Assembly (NCBI GenBank): GCA_021234155.1
Contig: JAJEKV010000017.1
Coordinates: forward strand, 10,607,525-10,671,524
DNA from: Isoetes taiwanensis
Lineage: Eukaryota > Streptophyta > Lycopodiopsida > Isoetales > Isoetaceae
Direction of reading: 5' to 3'
DNA length: 64,000 nt
Of this stretch, positions 29,381 through 40,600 are shown piece after piece. The notes below the pieces were generated by a model. That model was not told the origin of the DNA and ran no database searches. It saw only the letters and a list, made by a program, of their open reading frames with translations. The position numbers and the translations under genes are program-made. Numbering within the stretch: position 1 is the stretch's first letter; each line of letters opens with the position of its first letter.

Positions 29381-29398
29381 TTGTGCATTGTTTCTTGC

Positions 29399-29482
29399 TT
29401 TGATCTCTGCAGAAAAAAGCTGCAGCTAAAGCAACTATTCTTTGCTCTCTATAGAAAAAAGTTGCAGCTAAAGCAACTTTTA
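29399..29482. repeat. 42-bp tandem duplication
   Basis: Two consecutive 42-bp units share AGAAAAAAG, TGCAGCTAAAGCAACT and a CTCT lead-in, with about seven differences. Confidence 0.8.
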
Positions 29483-29524
29483 AAAGCAAATACAAAGAGA
29501 GACATCCTTTTATCCCTCATGCAA

Positions 29525-29704
29525 TTGTCATTATCTCTGCTTGTCTAGTATCATCATTACTGCAAAGGTTTTTCCCTTGAAAACCTTTCGAGGCAGGGGT
29601 TTTTTAATCCTAGTAGTAATGATTGTACTAGCCCATTGTATGGGTCCCATGACCTATTGGTCTCCGTGGACGTTAAAAAAACTATTCTATTCTATTCTAT
29701 TCTT
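29525..29704 (+). repeat. non-L1 LINE 3' tail with (TTCTA)n end
   Basis: CTAGTATCATCATTACTGC, the GGGGTTTTTTAATCC block and GGTCTCCGTGGACGTTAAAA are followed by TTCTA repeats. It matches the tail of the LINE ending at 57838 over its whole length, so it is a strongly 5'-truncated copy or a SINE with the same tail. Confidence 0.8.
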
Positions 29705-31012
29705 AAGTATTTGTTACTCCTGATTTGGGGCTCCAAGTTAAACAACACAAAAGCACAACAATATAAAGATAATGGGTGATTTTTAAGAAATGGTGAATGC
29801 ACCTAGTTATATGCTAGCTTGTTAAGGCGTTCTAATAATTAACCTCTTATTCACCGAGCTTGATGAATTATATTGGCTTGACAGGTTTGGAAGGACATTC
29901 TAGATCCATTTATTGAGAAGACCTGCAAGATCACAAAGTGGCGAACTCTTCTAAGTTGGTAGATGTTTTTGATCTACAAGTGTTTGATGCATCGGAGCTA
30001 GAGCAGCACTATGATTGTGAAAATGCTCTAGGCTATACATGCTGCAAATCACATTTTTAGGTCATGTGTAGACAAAGTACTCATGTGTGAAAAACATAAG
30101 AAGTAATCATATGTTGAAAAATATAATTCGAGCTCTATCCTGGTGCACTTAGATAATTTTATATGTTGTCATTTTTTTTTTCAACAATTTAACCACAAAT
30201 TTAAATTCTCTTTTTTTAACCTAGTAAATTTCTATACATCTACAATATCTTTCTCAAGGCCCCGAAAGGGCCAATTTTTTTATTTATTTTTTTTCCAACA
30301 CAAACCATTACATTCTATGTTTTTAATTAAATTCCTCTTAAAACCCCTTCTTGTTTGGGTGCATATTCATACGAAGGATACCGAGAGCATTGAATTGTAT
30401 AATATATGTATGACATTAGTTACCATAGTATATTTAATTCAAGCCTTATAGTATTTTATAAATTTAGTTATACGATGTACCCAATTTTGTAGGAATATAC
30501 CTACAAACAAAGATCTCTATCTATGGCCCAAAATGAGAAACAACTCCTGAATATGCCCATCCAACAACACCTGTGATTTTGAAATATGAAGTACGAGTGC
30601 GCCTTTGGTTTTAGATTATGAAATACGAGGACTTAAACTTCTACCAAAACAATTCAATGTTCTAATAAAAACACTTTGATTAATACAACCAGTGAAATAA
30701 CGTAATTATTTTTTCTATAGAATATATACTTTGTTTTTCGTATATACATTCAATGGTTTTAGAGGTACAATCTATGGTTTTGGGTATATAAAATTAAATT
30801 CCCCGTATGACCCCATTTTATTTGGGTCATATTCACATGAAGACTGCCTTTGGGCATGGAGAGCTAATTGTATAGGCATATTCTGGAGTTCTGCCACTTT
30901 CTGAGCCATAGATATGGATCCTCGTTTGTGGGGTGTTTTCCCACATTTTGAGATATACCATATACCAAGAACAATAAAATACTATAAGGTTAATGTATAT
31001 CTATATAATACA
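29705..31012. other. intergenic with an imperfect inverted repeat
   Basis: No gene seen. About 30500-30560 (TATCTATGGCCC, CTCCTGAATATGCCC) is inverted at about 30880-30945 (GGCATATTCTGGAG, GAGCCATAGATA). TTTGGGTGCATATTCATACG near 30355 resembles TTTGGGTCATATTCACATG near 30820. This may be a decayed foldback element. Confidence 0.45.
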
Positions 31013-32860
31013 TTAAGAATAGAATAGAATTGATTTTTTAGCGTCCACGGAGACCGATTGGCACCCAAACCAAAAAGAGAGCAGCAAACGTATTACTGAC
31101 AGGATTAAAACACCCTCCGCCCCCTCCCCCGAAGGGTTTTTGGGGAAAAAACCTTAGCAGTAATAAGTATGCTGGCACGCTGTACAATTGTGTAGGACAG
31201 TTCAATACCATCCCAGAGGACACAACTGAGTTCGTGCATCTATAACCTCCTGGAGGTATGACCCCAACAAACCCACTGACGCCGTATTCAATAACTCATG
31301 CAACAGTTGACCAGGCACTAGTAATCGAACATACCGCTCTCGGATATGGGCAAACACTGGGTAGATCTGCAGGGCATGACATTCATCCTCAATGGCGCCC
31401 TGGTGGCAACACTGGCAAAGCCTTTGCTCTCGTGCTTCCCGAGCCCAACGTCCTGTCCCAATGCGGAGACGATGTGCACTGCGAATGGAAGCTATAAGTC
31501 TGTGCTTCTTCATGGGAAACTGGGTGTACAAGTACTAGTGTGGGCCTCTCGTGAGCCTAGGATTGACTTGCTACTGATAGTGTGCCAGCTTAATGCGCAT
31601 CAGAGCATCTGCATCCCAGAGCTTGCGAAGGAAAGTAGCATCTAGATACCGCTTAAGTGCCTTGTGATCTTTTTTTGTCCTTACATGTACGCATGTGTTT
31701 GCCTGTACACCCCAGCGTGAGAACCACTGAGCTTGCTTGTCCTTCCAGCAGGCTTTGAGGCGTTGGGGACCCATCGCCATGGCCAAAGCAAGGTTGGGCA
31801 AATGTGTATCACCCATAGCAACCACCTTCTGGAAGTAAATGATATGGAATTCCAATGCAGCCCGTTGAAGGGGTAGAAAACATGTCTCTTGGAGTAGGAT
31901 CTGGTGTGGAACTGTGGACTTTACCCCAAGGGCTCGTGCCAAGAAGGCTTTCTGCACCTGCTCGAGGTCATTCCATGTGTTGAGGGATATCACCGGACCC
32001 CACACTTCTGCCCCATACAAGAGGACCGGCTCGACCAATGCCCGAAACAAGTGTGACTGGTGGCCCCAGGCATACAACTCTGCCTTGTGGCTGTTGTTCC
32101 GCATGGCATATAGTGCTTTCCAACTCGCCGTGACCCGCAACCTGATGGCAGCATCCCAGTGGGTGGTAGCAGAGAACTCGATCCCCAAGTACTTGTAGGT
32201 CGGAGCCACCTCTACATCTTGTCCGTGGTAAGTGAATGAGGGAAGCCTTGGCTGACGGGATGATGAAACTAGCAACACCCTAGTTTTGGCCAAGTTGACT
32301 CGCATGCCAGTGAATCGGCAAAAAGTGTCAAGAGCATCCAGGTGCGTTGCATGTCCTCTGGAGTATAGGCTAGGAGGTTGACATCGTCGGCATATATGAG
32401 TTGCCGGATTGTGTGATGCATGAGATGGGCGCCCGCACCTCCGTGCTCAGAGAGCCGATCTTCCAGCTGGTCAATGTATAGGCCAAAGAGTGTACGGGAG
32501 AGGGGGCAACCCTGACGCACTCCAATACTACTGATTACCGGCTGTCCTGACAATGTGATACGACCTGAGCATACCTCTATACACTGCATTCTGCAAGTCA
32601 AGGGGAGTCCCCAGCTGCCGCAGTCTGTCCCATAACTTGTTCCGGGGCACTGTGTCAAAAGCTTTTGCGAAATCCACGAAACAACAGTACAGGTTTTGTC
32701 GGTGATTCCTGCTATCCTCAATCAATGTGCGCAGAGTGAAGATATGATCAATGGTAGAATGCCTGGGCCGAAAGCCTGCCTGTGTGAGAGCTCGCACATC
32801 TGCCTCCTCTAAGAGGAGCTTTCGCTGCGCTACCCCTTTGTGAATATGCACCTAGACAAA
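31013..32860 (-). mobile_element. 5'-truncated non-L1 LINE
   Basis: Minus-strand RT pieces are QAGFRPRHSTIDHIFTLRTL and FVDFAKAFDTVPRNKLWD (32851-32528), IGVRQGCPLSRTLFGLYIDQ and QLIYADDVNLLAYTPEDMQ (32721-32269), then TYKYLGIEFSATTHWDAAI and ASWKALYAMRNNSHKAELY (32305-31571), and a C-terminal zinc-like segment QRLCQCCHQGAIEDECHAL (31531-31202). The 3' end carries the conserved tail (GGTCTCCGTGGACGCTAAAA) and TTCTA units at about 31013-31030. The RT differs from the L1 copies here. The endonuclease is missing and frames are broken near 32300 and 31550. Confidence 0.85.
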
Positions 32861-33074
32861 AAGGGGACTTAAGGGGACCTTACTTTTAAATGTTAAAGGC
32901 TATACTTTAATGTATGGTTTGTAAAAGAGATATAGGATAGAATACACTATAGAATAGATACTACATGAGGTGCTTTCACAAGATGCACTAACATATAAAA
33001 AAAAATAGAGATCATGTTATAAAAATAGTGTTGCTTCAGCATACATTATTTTTGTAGATATAACAATAGTTATT
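32861..33074. other. intergenic, nothing recognised
   Basis: AT-rich, with no coding or repeat sign. Confidence 0.4.
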
Positions 33075-33750
33075 CGCATTAGTGCTTTGTTTTAACACTA
33101 AAATACAACAATTTAAACAATCAATGCATTGTTGAACACAGAGTACAAAGAGGACCAGATATATATATATAAGGAGTCTCTATCCTTTTGCAAGTACGCA
33201 AGTTCCATGATGCAAAAGGTATTTTAAAGGAATGTTCATATACAACAAGGTATCTTTGATATGATCCACGGATTCATCTTCACAATGGAAGACCATTACA
33301 ACATCTAGGTTTCATCAAAGATCGATGAGATGCTTTGTTTTAACACTATTATTCCTTTGAATACAACAATTTAAACAATCAATGCACTATTGAAAACATG
33401 GTACAAAGAGGACCACAAAATAGTGTAAGAGAATAGCCACTACTATTTAATAAAGCAGGAGTTGCTGCGACGGTTTTTCCCTCCCAAGAGGGGGTTTTTT
33501 AATCCGGGTAGCAACGGGCTTGCTGCACCCGTGTAATTTGGGTCCCATAGGCCGATTGGCCTCCGCGGACGATAAAAGAACCTTCCTTCCTTCCTTCCTT
33601 CCTTCCTTTTAGAAATATGGAAATTTCATGAGGCAAAGGTACTTTAAAGAAATGTTCATATACAACAAGGTATCTTTGACATGATCTTCAGATTCAACTT
33701 CCAAATGGAAAATCATTACAACATCTAGGTTTTATCAATGATTGATAAGA
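33075..33750. repeat. tandem duplication interrupted by a LINE/SINE tail
   Basis: A unit of about 255 bp (TGCTTTGTTTTAACACTA, AATTTAAACAATCAATGCA, TGTTCATATACAACAAGGTA, ACAACATCTAGGTTT) occurs at about 33078-33328 and again at about 33329-33750. The second copy contains an extra block at 33455-33608 that is absent from the first, so that block inserted after the duplication. Confidence 0.85.
33455..33608 (+). repeat. LINE/SINE 3' tail with (TTCC)n end
   Basis: GCAGGAGTTGCTGCGACGG, AGAGGGGGTTTTTTAATCC, CCCATAGGCCGATTGGCCTC and CGCGGACGATAAAA are followed by about seven TTCC units. The empty site is visible in the neighbouring duplicate, so length and edges are well defined, about 150 bp. Confidence 0.85.
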
Positions 33751-34008
33751 AGCAACAAGGCATGTGGGAACAATAAGTCTAGTCACCATAGTGCCCTTGA
33801 TAACTTTGGAAACCGCCATATTCTAAGCGTTGTAAAAGAGGCTACAATGTGAAGACTAAAGATTCAATTTTCAAAAGCAAAATTTTTTACTAATGGATTG
33901 TTTTAAAGAAATGGCCATGTGGCACATAAAGGGAATCTAATGACGTTATTGCATTATTTGAAACTATATTTGAGAATAACATGATATAGCCAGTAGAATT
34001 AAGATAGA

Positions 34009-34110
34009 CCGACAGACGGATGGACGGACAGACAGATAGGTAGATAGATTTTTAACGTCCACGAAAAGCTCACGAAGCTTATGGGACACAACACACTCAT
34101 ATGGGACCTG
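34009..34110 (-). repeat. LINE/SINE 3' tail with (CTRT)n end
   Basis: On minus, CCCATAAGCTTCGTGAGC and TCGTGGACGTTAAAAATC are followed by CTAT/CTGT/CCAT-type tetranucleotides to 34009. Same family as the other tails, with a different microsatellite. Confidence 0.65.
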
Positions 34111-36552
34111 CCCCTATCACTATACATGGCTGAAGTGGGTCCTTCTCACGCTAGCTTTACAATGATCATGGCCACCTTTCATAACGAAGCGTTGAATCCA
34201 TGACCTTGGGCATAGAGAGATGAAGCAAAGTTTTGTCATAAATAAAATGTGGATGCACAAGACATATTACTCTTGGGTGCCAAAACAGAAAGGGCACCTC
34301 AAACTAAATAAAAAAATAGATCAAACAAGAAAAAAATGAGAGTGCGTAGATTTTTGTCTATGCCAGCTGAAGCTACGCCCAATAATTAAAGCAGATGGTT
34401 ATGTAAATCCCAAGCAAGAGCAAAGCCAAATATTAGAGCTGCAACATCTAAGCCAAATTTGCTACGTGGAAGAACACAAACGGATCAAGCCAGTCCCAAG
34501 CCATAAATTGTACGGTTGAATAGAGATGGACTCACATGAAGTTGTTCAAATAGAATGCACATTTACATGCCATTGTTATATCGTAACCAGAATAACATGA
34601 ATTTTTCACTTTCTTGAGTCGAGAGGCCTCACATCCGGCTATAAAAGTGCATGCCACTAACTTGTTTTCGGGCCATTGATGCTAGAAAACAAGGGCTCGA
34701 CATTTTCATGCCTTGACAATTATGGAATAAGCATTTAAAAGTGGGCTTTTGTTTTGAGCCCTTGGATTAAAAAGACATACTGCCGATCTTGGCCTTTCGA
34801 ATGGCGTTGGAGAGAATGGACCTTACAAATATGGAACTAACCATTAGGAATGTGGAACTAAAACATCAAAATATAGTGGGCAAATATGGGACTAAACCAT
34901 TACAAATGTGGAACTAAAACAAAAAAAATATAGTGCGCACTATGGATGTATTGCTTAGTATACCCCATGAAATACGCCCTCTAAATCATATAAAAAGTGC
35001 GTACAATTATATCTTCTTTATCCCAAGTTATTATGCTAGATATTTTGCACTCGCGGTCAAATTAGTTATTCTTAACTAGATTTCTTAATTATACGTTAGC
35101 AGATCCAGTCAAAATCAAAATTAACTTAGAGTTGGGTGCAAAAGATGAATCCATGATCATTGTATCAACTGTCTCACAATGGTTATAAGCAAAATCACAC
35201 TTTAATTTATTTGTTAATTTAATTGTTAATGATCAGTATCAACTACAATCTCATAATCACTCATATCTGGCATTCTCTTTTTGTGTTTGGCACCCTATTT
35301 GTTTGAAAGAATTGTTTGAGCAACCCTCTAATCGAGACGTGGTAGGGGAGGGCATGCTATAGGGCTGGGGGAGGGGGGAGGGCATGCTATCTTGATTCAG
35401 GGCTAGGAAGCTTGGTTGGATTTGGGAGCTCTGCGCTTACAAGGGGCCTAGGGGGGCATGCTATCACTCATTCAGACCTAGGAAGGTCAGCTAGATTTGG
35501 GAGCTCTGCGCTTGCAAAGGGAGGCTGGATCTGCTGATTACGGAGGTCTTTTTTTTAGATGAGTTATAAAATAGAAGGGAATATGGCAACAAGTTCAAGA
35601 TGTGGCTCTAGCACCATAGCCAGAGCGTCAACATCAAGGATGATTGCATCTAAGTATCCAGTTAGAGAATCGTTTAAATCCACTGTTGTGCGCTAAGGCT
35701 GCTGCAAGCGTGGTTCGTTGATGAAAGAAAAGCTGGTATTGTTAGTGCGAGGATTGAGTTCAGGCATGTTGGTTCTTTCGTTCTCCTTTTTCACAGTAAT
35801 TCCACCAAGTTTAGTAGGCCCAAACTTCTTAATCTCCTCTTCAAGCTGAGATGCTGTAGTATTTAGTGGTAGAATCTTTTAGAACCATTTTTCATCACCT
35901 ACAGGAAAGATGAAAGTTGATGTTCTATTCAGATTTACAAGCAGAAGCTAGTATACCGGGTTATTATGTGTGGGCATTGTTTTGAAAAAATATAATACTG
36001 GATATGGCGTGGATCATGGACATAATGCTTTTGAATGCACCATTTTATAAGCCTGCCTCTGCCTTTCAATATAGCACAGATTCCTCTTTGATAAGCTTAG
36101 TTCCTAAAGAAGGAGATTTTGTCTTCTACTTCATACTTATTAAGTTGTCAAAGCTTTGGATGTTTGATTCTGCAATGAAGTCTTAGAAGGACATTATCTC
36201 TGCTCATTTGTTTGTGAGCGGATGCTTAAAGCAGTTGTGGCTATTGAAATGGTTGCATATATTTTTCCATGTGAATTTGATAATGAAAATTATGATGAAA
36301 GCATGTTTCTACGATAGTACGATATAAACCAGGATTGCATATCTAGATACATGCCTCTGGACATCACTTCTTTGCCACATGAAGCTGAGAAAATAAAGAT
36401 GAAAAAGAAAGATGGAAGTTGTAAAACAATAAATCTTCTGTAACAGTGTGCCTGACAAACAAAATATATATGAAATGACCACTTACAGTTGATGCATAGG
36501 ATTTATTTGGAAGCTCTCCCTTGGCATATTGAGGGGCCACAGAGTCGTCCAA
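34111..36552. other. intergenic with a local duplication
   Basis: No gene seen. Near 35346-35525, GGGAGGGCATGCTAT and GATTTGGGAGCTCTGCGCTT are repeated two or three times. The open stretch at 36004-36186 has no motif. Confidence 0.4.
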
Positions 36553-36655
36553 AGACACATCCAAAGACACGGAGTCCTCTGTGGGCGCACGAACCTGATA
36601 ATGAATCACTTCTTCAAATGGCAACTCCTCTTTTAGTCTGGATCATGGGGTTCTT

Positions 36656-36693
36656 CTGTTTAAGGATGATGAGGGGCCATCATCCTTAAACAG
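36656..36693. repeat. perfect 16-bp hairpin
   Basis: CTGTTTAAGGATGATG and CATCATCCTTAAACAG are exact inverted repeats around a 6-base loop. The second copy of the surrounding duplicate lacks this structure. Confidence 0.9.
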
Positions 36694-36809
36694 TGGGGGC
36701 TCATTATCTCTGAACTGACTCTCTAAGAACTTGAGGCCTCTTTATCTTGAACTCACTCTTTCTAGAAAAGAACTTGCAAATATATTCACACTCTTATAGA
36801 TAGGGGGGT

Positions 36810-37109
36810 GTGATAGTTTCAAATGCTGGATTGTGGGAAGAAAAACGTGACCTTTTGTGGGTTCTACCAGAAAGACAAGCGAAGGAACAAAGTCAATCAG
36901 TAAGAATGTTGGATTGTTTGCAAAACTCTGGTCATTTCCAAGAACGTGAGGGTTCTGTCAATGCTGTATTGTCAGAAATCAGGAAGGATATAGAACAGAC
37001 AGATAACAGTACTGCAGCATGTGGTGAAAGTACAGATGATGGTTCCATGAACAATTTGAACATGATTAGGCCTTTGGCGGTTGTCGTTCAGCACCAAGAG
37101 AATGTTTAA
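36810..37109 (+). other. unrecognised coding-like stretch
   Basis: A 99-codon open frame with ordinary amino-acid composition (EEKRDLLWVLPERQAKEQ, AVLSEIRKDIEQTDNSTAA). It continues in another frame with STVEIVKEINVLAERKQLL to about 37215. I do not recognise it. It may be a fragment of a gene between the two duplicated segments, or chance. Confidence 0.2.
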
Positions 37110-37646
37110 CTCAACTGTGGAAATAGTCAAAGAGATCAATGTTCTTGCAGAAAGGAAACAATTGCTTGGAATGGACAAAGAACTAGCTTATGTGGAGGTT
37201 TCAGGCAATTCTGACTCATGTAAAGATCAAAAGACACGGAATCCTTTGTGGGCACACGAACCTGATAATGAACCACCTCTTCAACTGGCAACTCCTCTTT
37301 TAATCTGGATCACGGGGTTTTTCTATCAAGTTATAAACCTCATCTGCAAGGCCATCATTCTGGGGCCTCATTATCTTGAACTCTCTTTCTTGAAAAGAAC
37401 TTGCAAATATATTCACACCTAAGCTGCAGAACAACAAGCCCAGCTGGGACCAGCAAACAAGATTGGAACGTATAGGTTGGCATTGTTGTAGAAATGCTGC
37501 ATGCGAAATTCTTTGTAGAAAGAAAGAATTTGCTCATACTAAGAAATGATTTTTTTCTCTCTGCTTGGTATACAAAAGGCCGCAACTAACTCAATTTATA
37601 ATGCCCCAAACCTTGCTTGTATAGTGGGGCAAAACAGCATAATGAA

Positions 37647-40600
37647 TTATTTAACTCGCTGGGTTTGAGATCGCTTAAGGCTCTTTAAGCTTAAGAAACC
37701 ATCATCTTTACTCCCGACTGCCTGTTTCCTTTTGCGAGTAGGACCATCAACGTTCTTCTGTTCATGGCTCCTATGTTCATTTTCTTTTGTTGATGTTGAA
37801 GCATCATCATCTTTCTCCTTAAGTCGATAATTTATAGGTGCAATAACCAATCCTGTACTCTTAATCTCCTGCACAACATTAAACAGATTAAGACCTGGGG
37901 GCTAAGCATGTTATAGGGAACAAGATCATGTGAGTCGATTGGAAAAAATGGCAATCATCGTCAAGTGCCAATATAACTAAAAGCATAACAAATAACACAT
38001 ACTGGAACTGGTCCAGCATTTTCTAGATGCGGCTCCTTATTCTGCCTCTTATAAAGATACTTTAAAGGCTCTGCCAAATGATGGTCCTTACCTTCCTGCC
38101 TCTACGGTGAGAAGCTAGGATATGTGCTACGTTATATTGATAGATAGGGAACAAGAGGAAGCGGATCATTCATTGTGTATCAAAGGGCATGAAACATTAA
38201 AGACAATTCATCAAATTTCTATTCTTTTAACCCCTTCAACAACACCATAAACAAAGCTTTTGTTTGTATAACCATGCAACCAAGTGTTGCCTGCTCATGA
38301 AGCCCACAAGCCCTACTTACATGGAGAAACCACTATGCTCGCATCCCTACATAACACTGATCCTCCATCTATGACAGGTCTGAAGCCAAAAAGCTAAAGT
38401 AACCTCCTAGTCTAAGGTTCAGTCTAACATGCATACAAGACTTCCACATGCTCAATTCAATGGTCAAGCTAATTTTAAATATCAGAGGTCATTCCTACCT
38501 GCAAAAAAGCATGTTCCAGCAAATTACGAAATAAAGCAATGTTAAAGGGCTTACACTGGGGCGGATCATATTTCGAAAAGCTTCATCTGTGTTGTACTCA
38601 CGGCCGATTGGCATTCGCAATGTTTTCTCGAAAACATCCTTTGAAGTATATGGAAATGGTAATGAAGCAGACATGAATTTGTTTGCCTAAAATGGTACAA
38701 AAAAAATTAGTACCGTTATCCATCTTCACACCCTCACAAGTAACTGCATTGTACCTTTTTGTCCATCTTTTCGCTAATAATAACGTGCTTGAGTTTTGCA
38801 TCCTTCCTCTTGGTCAGTGCTTTTCCTCTCTGTTGCTCTAAATCCTCTTGCTGTTTTACCAACCATGTTGGTTGACCTTTCTTCTTTTGAACATCAGTCC
38901 ACTGGCCCCAGCCTGGTAATATTTTGTCTGATTCCCTTTTGGGGACCTCCTCATTCAAAACTTCTGCTTTAGCAGCCTCAAACTCTTCCTCCACATCATC
39001 ACCGGCAAATGCTTGTTTAATGAGTTCGGACTGTGACTCCATTCCCATAAGAAATTCATTAGAGTGAAACAGACCAAAATTTTCATCATTTTCACCAGCA
39101 TCCACAAGGCCATCATTATTGAATGGCATGGCATCCCCATTTATTTCGTGGGTATGTCTGGCTTGCTGGATTTCCGTTGGCAGCCCTCTAACCAAAGCAT
39201 GATCAGCATTATTTATGGCATCGCTTCTGATGCTTTCATGACCATTACTAGCATTTGAGTTATGACCAAGCTTAGTCTTCTTAGCCTTCTTCCTTGATCT
39301 TTTGCCTGCTATTTTAACTTCATGCTCGTCTTCTGTCTTTGATGACATCATTTTTGCATCTCCAAAAATCATTGGGTTTGTCTGAAGGATGGAATTTCTG
39401 ACAGACACTTCTGGACCAGTTTTGCTTACTTTTTGCTTTTTATGACTGTTATTAACCTTAATACTACAAGCTAATATATCTGCTAAATGAGTACTGCCTG
39501 TTCCGTGTTGTTCTTGAGAAGTTGCTGGCGCAACAGTGATAGGACCAGATGTCTGAGTACTGTGGGCAACAGCAGGATTCATCTGCAATAATAACCACAA
39601 AGACTACCCATGAGAAAGTAAATAAAAGAGACTGGCAGCAGGATGAGAAAAATGTGTCTTAGTCCATAAGTTAGAGGTGCACGCATCATATAATATGGTT
39701 TTAAGCTCCCCTTCGTCTTAAAGGTAGACATTTACATATTCATATTCCTAATAATTATAACATGCAGCTACCATGTAATGACTAAGAAATTTGAAAAACA
39801 TATGTTGTCACCCTCTCAGCCTTAAGTAATCTAGCAGCACTTAATTTCGTGATCCATCCAAAAGGACTAGAACCAAGTCTTCAACTGAAGGGGAATTAAT
39901 GCTCATACTCCTATGATAAAATATAAAACAGTTGTTCTCAAGCCCTTTCAGCTTTAGGTACAACAGCGGCACTTAATTTTGTGATCCATTCAAAAGAACT
40001 AACAGAGGTGCAGCTTTGTCATAGAACCAAGTCCTTTCCATCATGAAGAAATGAAGGGGAATCTAAACATTCAAAACATCAATCAGCTATTTCTGCCTAC
40101 GCTTCCTAGTCTACTGTAACCAAATTGCCATTTGCAGATAAGGGCATGAATATCACTTTGACATTCAAACAGCTTACAAAAGAGCCATAAAGCACCATGA
40201 AGAAACCTTACCAAACCATGATAGTCTTCATCCTCTTCTCCACATAATTGGGCATTTTCTGCAGAACAAATATTTGTTCTGCTATGGACCATATTGTTCA
40301 GTAGACATTTACCCGTTTCCAAGGATAGTTCATCACCACTCAAGCCTTCATCATCAGAGTTGTTTTCCTTATCGGCATCATCATCTGGACTTGACTTAGA
40401 TAAGTTGCCACGTTTAGATGGAGGCACATCTCCATACAACCTTGGTCCTGGTCCACTGTTTACACCAACAGTTGTGTTCTTAGAATCCATGAAATCACCA
40501 TCATCATCATCTTCAGCATTTTCAAGTTGTTTCAGTAGCTGGCTTGCATCACCCTGGGCTTCTTTCCTCTTTTTCTCTATGGCACGCACCTGCAAATGCA

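Larger units (their letters stand above)
36553..37420. repeat. duplicated segment pair around an open stretch
   Basis: About 36553-36655 (AAGACACGGAGTCCTCTGTG, CACGAACCTGATAATGAA, TGGCAACTCCTCTTTTA) recurs at about 37229-37325. GAAAAGAACTTGCAAATATA near 36765 recurs near 37394. The two copies are direct, some 675 bp apart. Confidence 0.8.
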
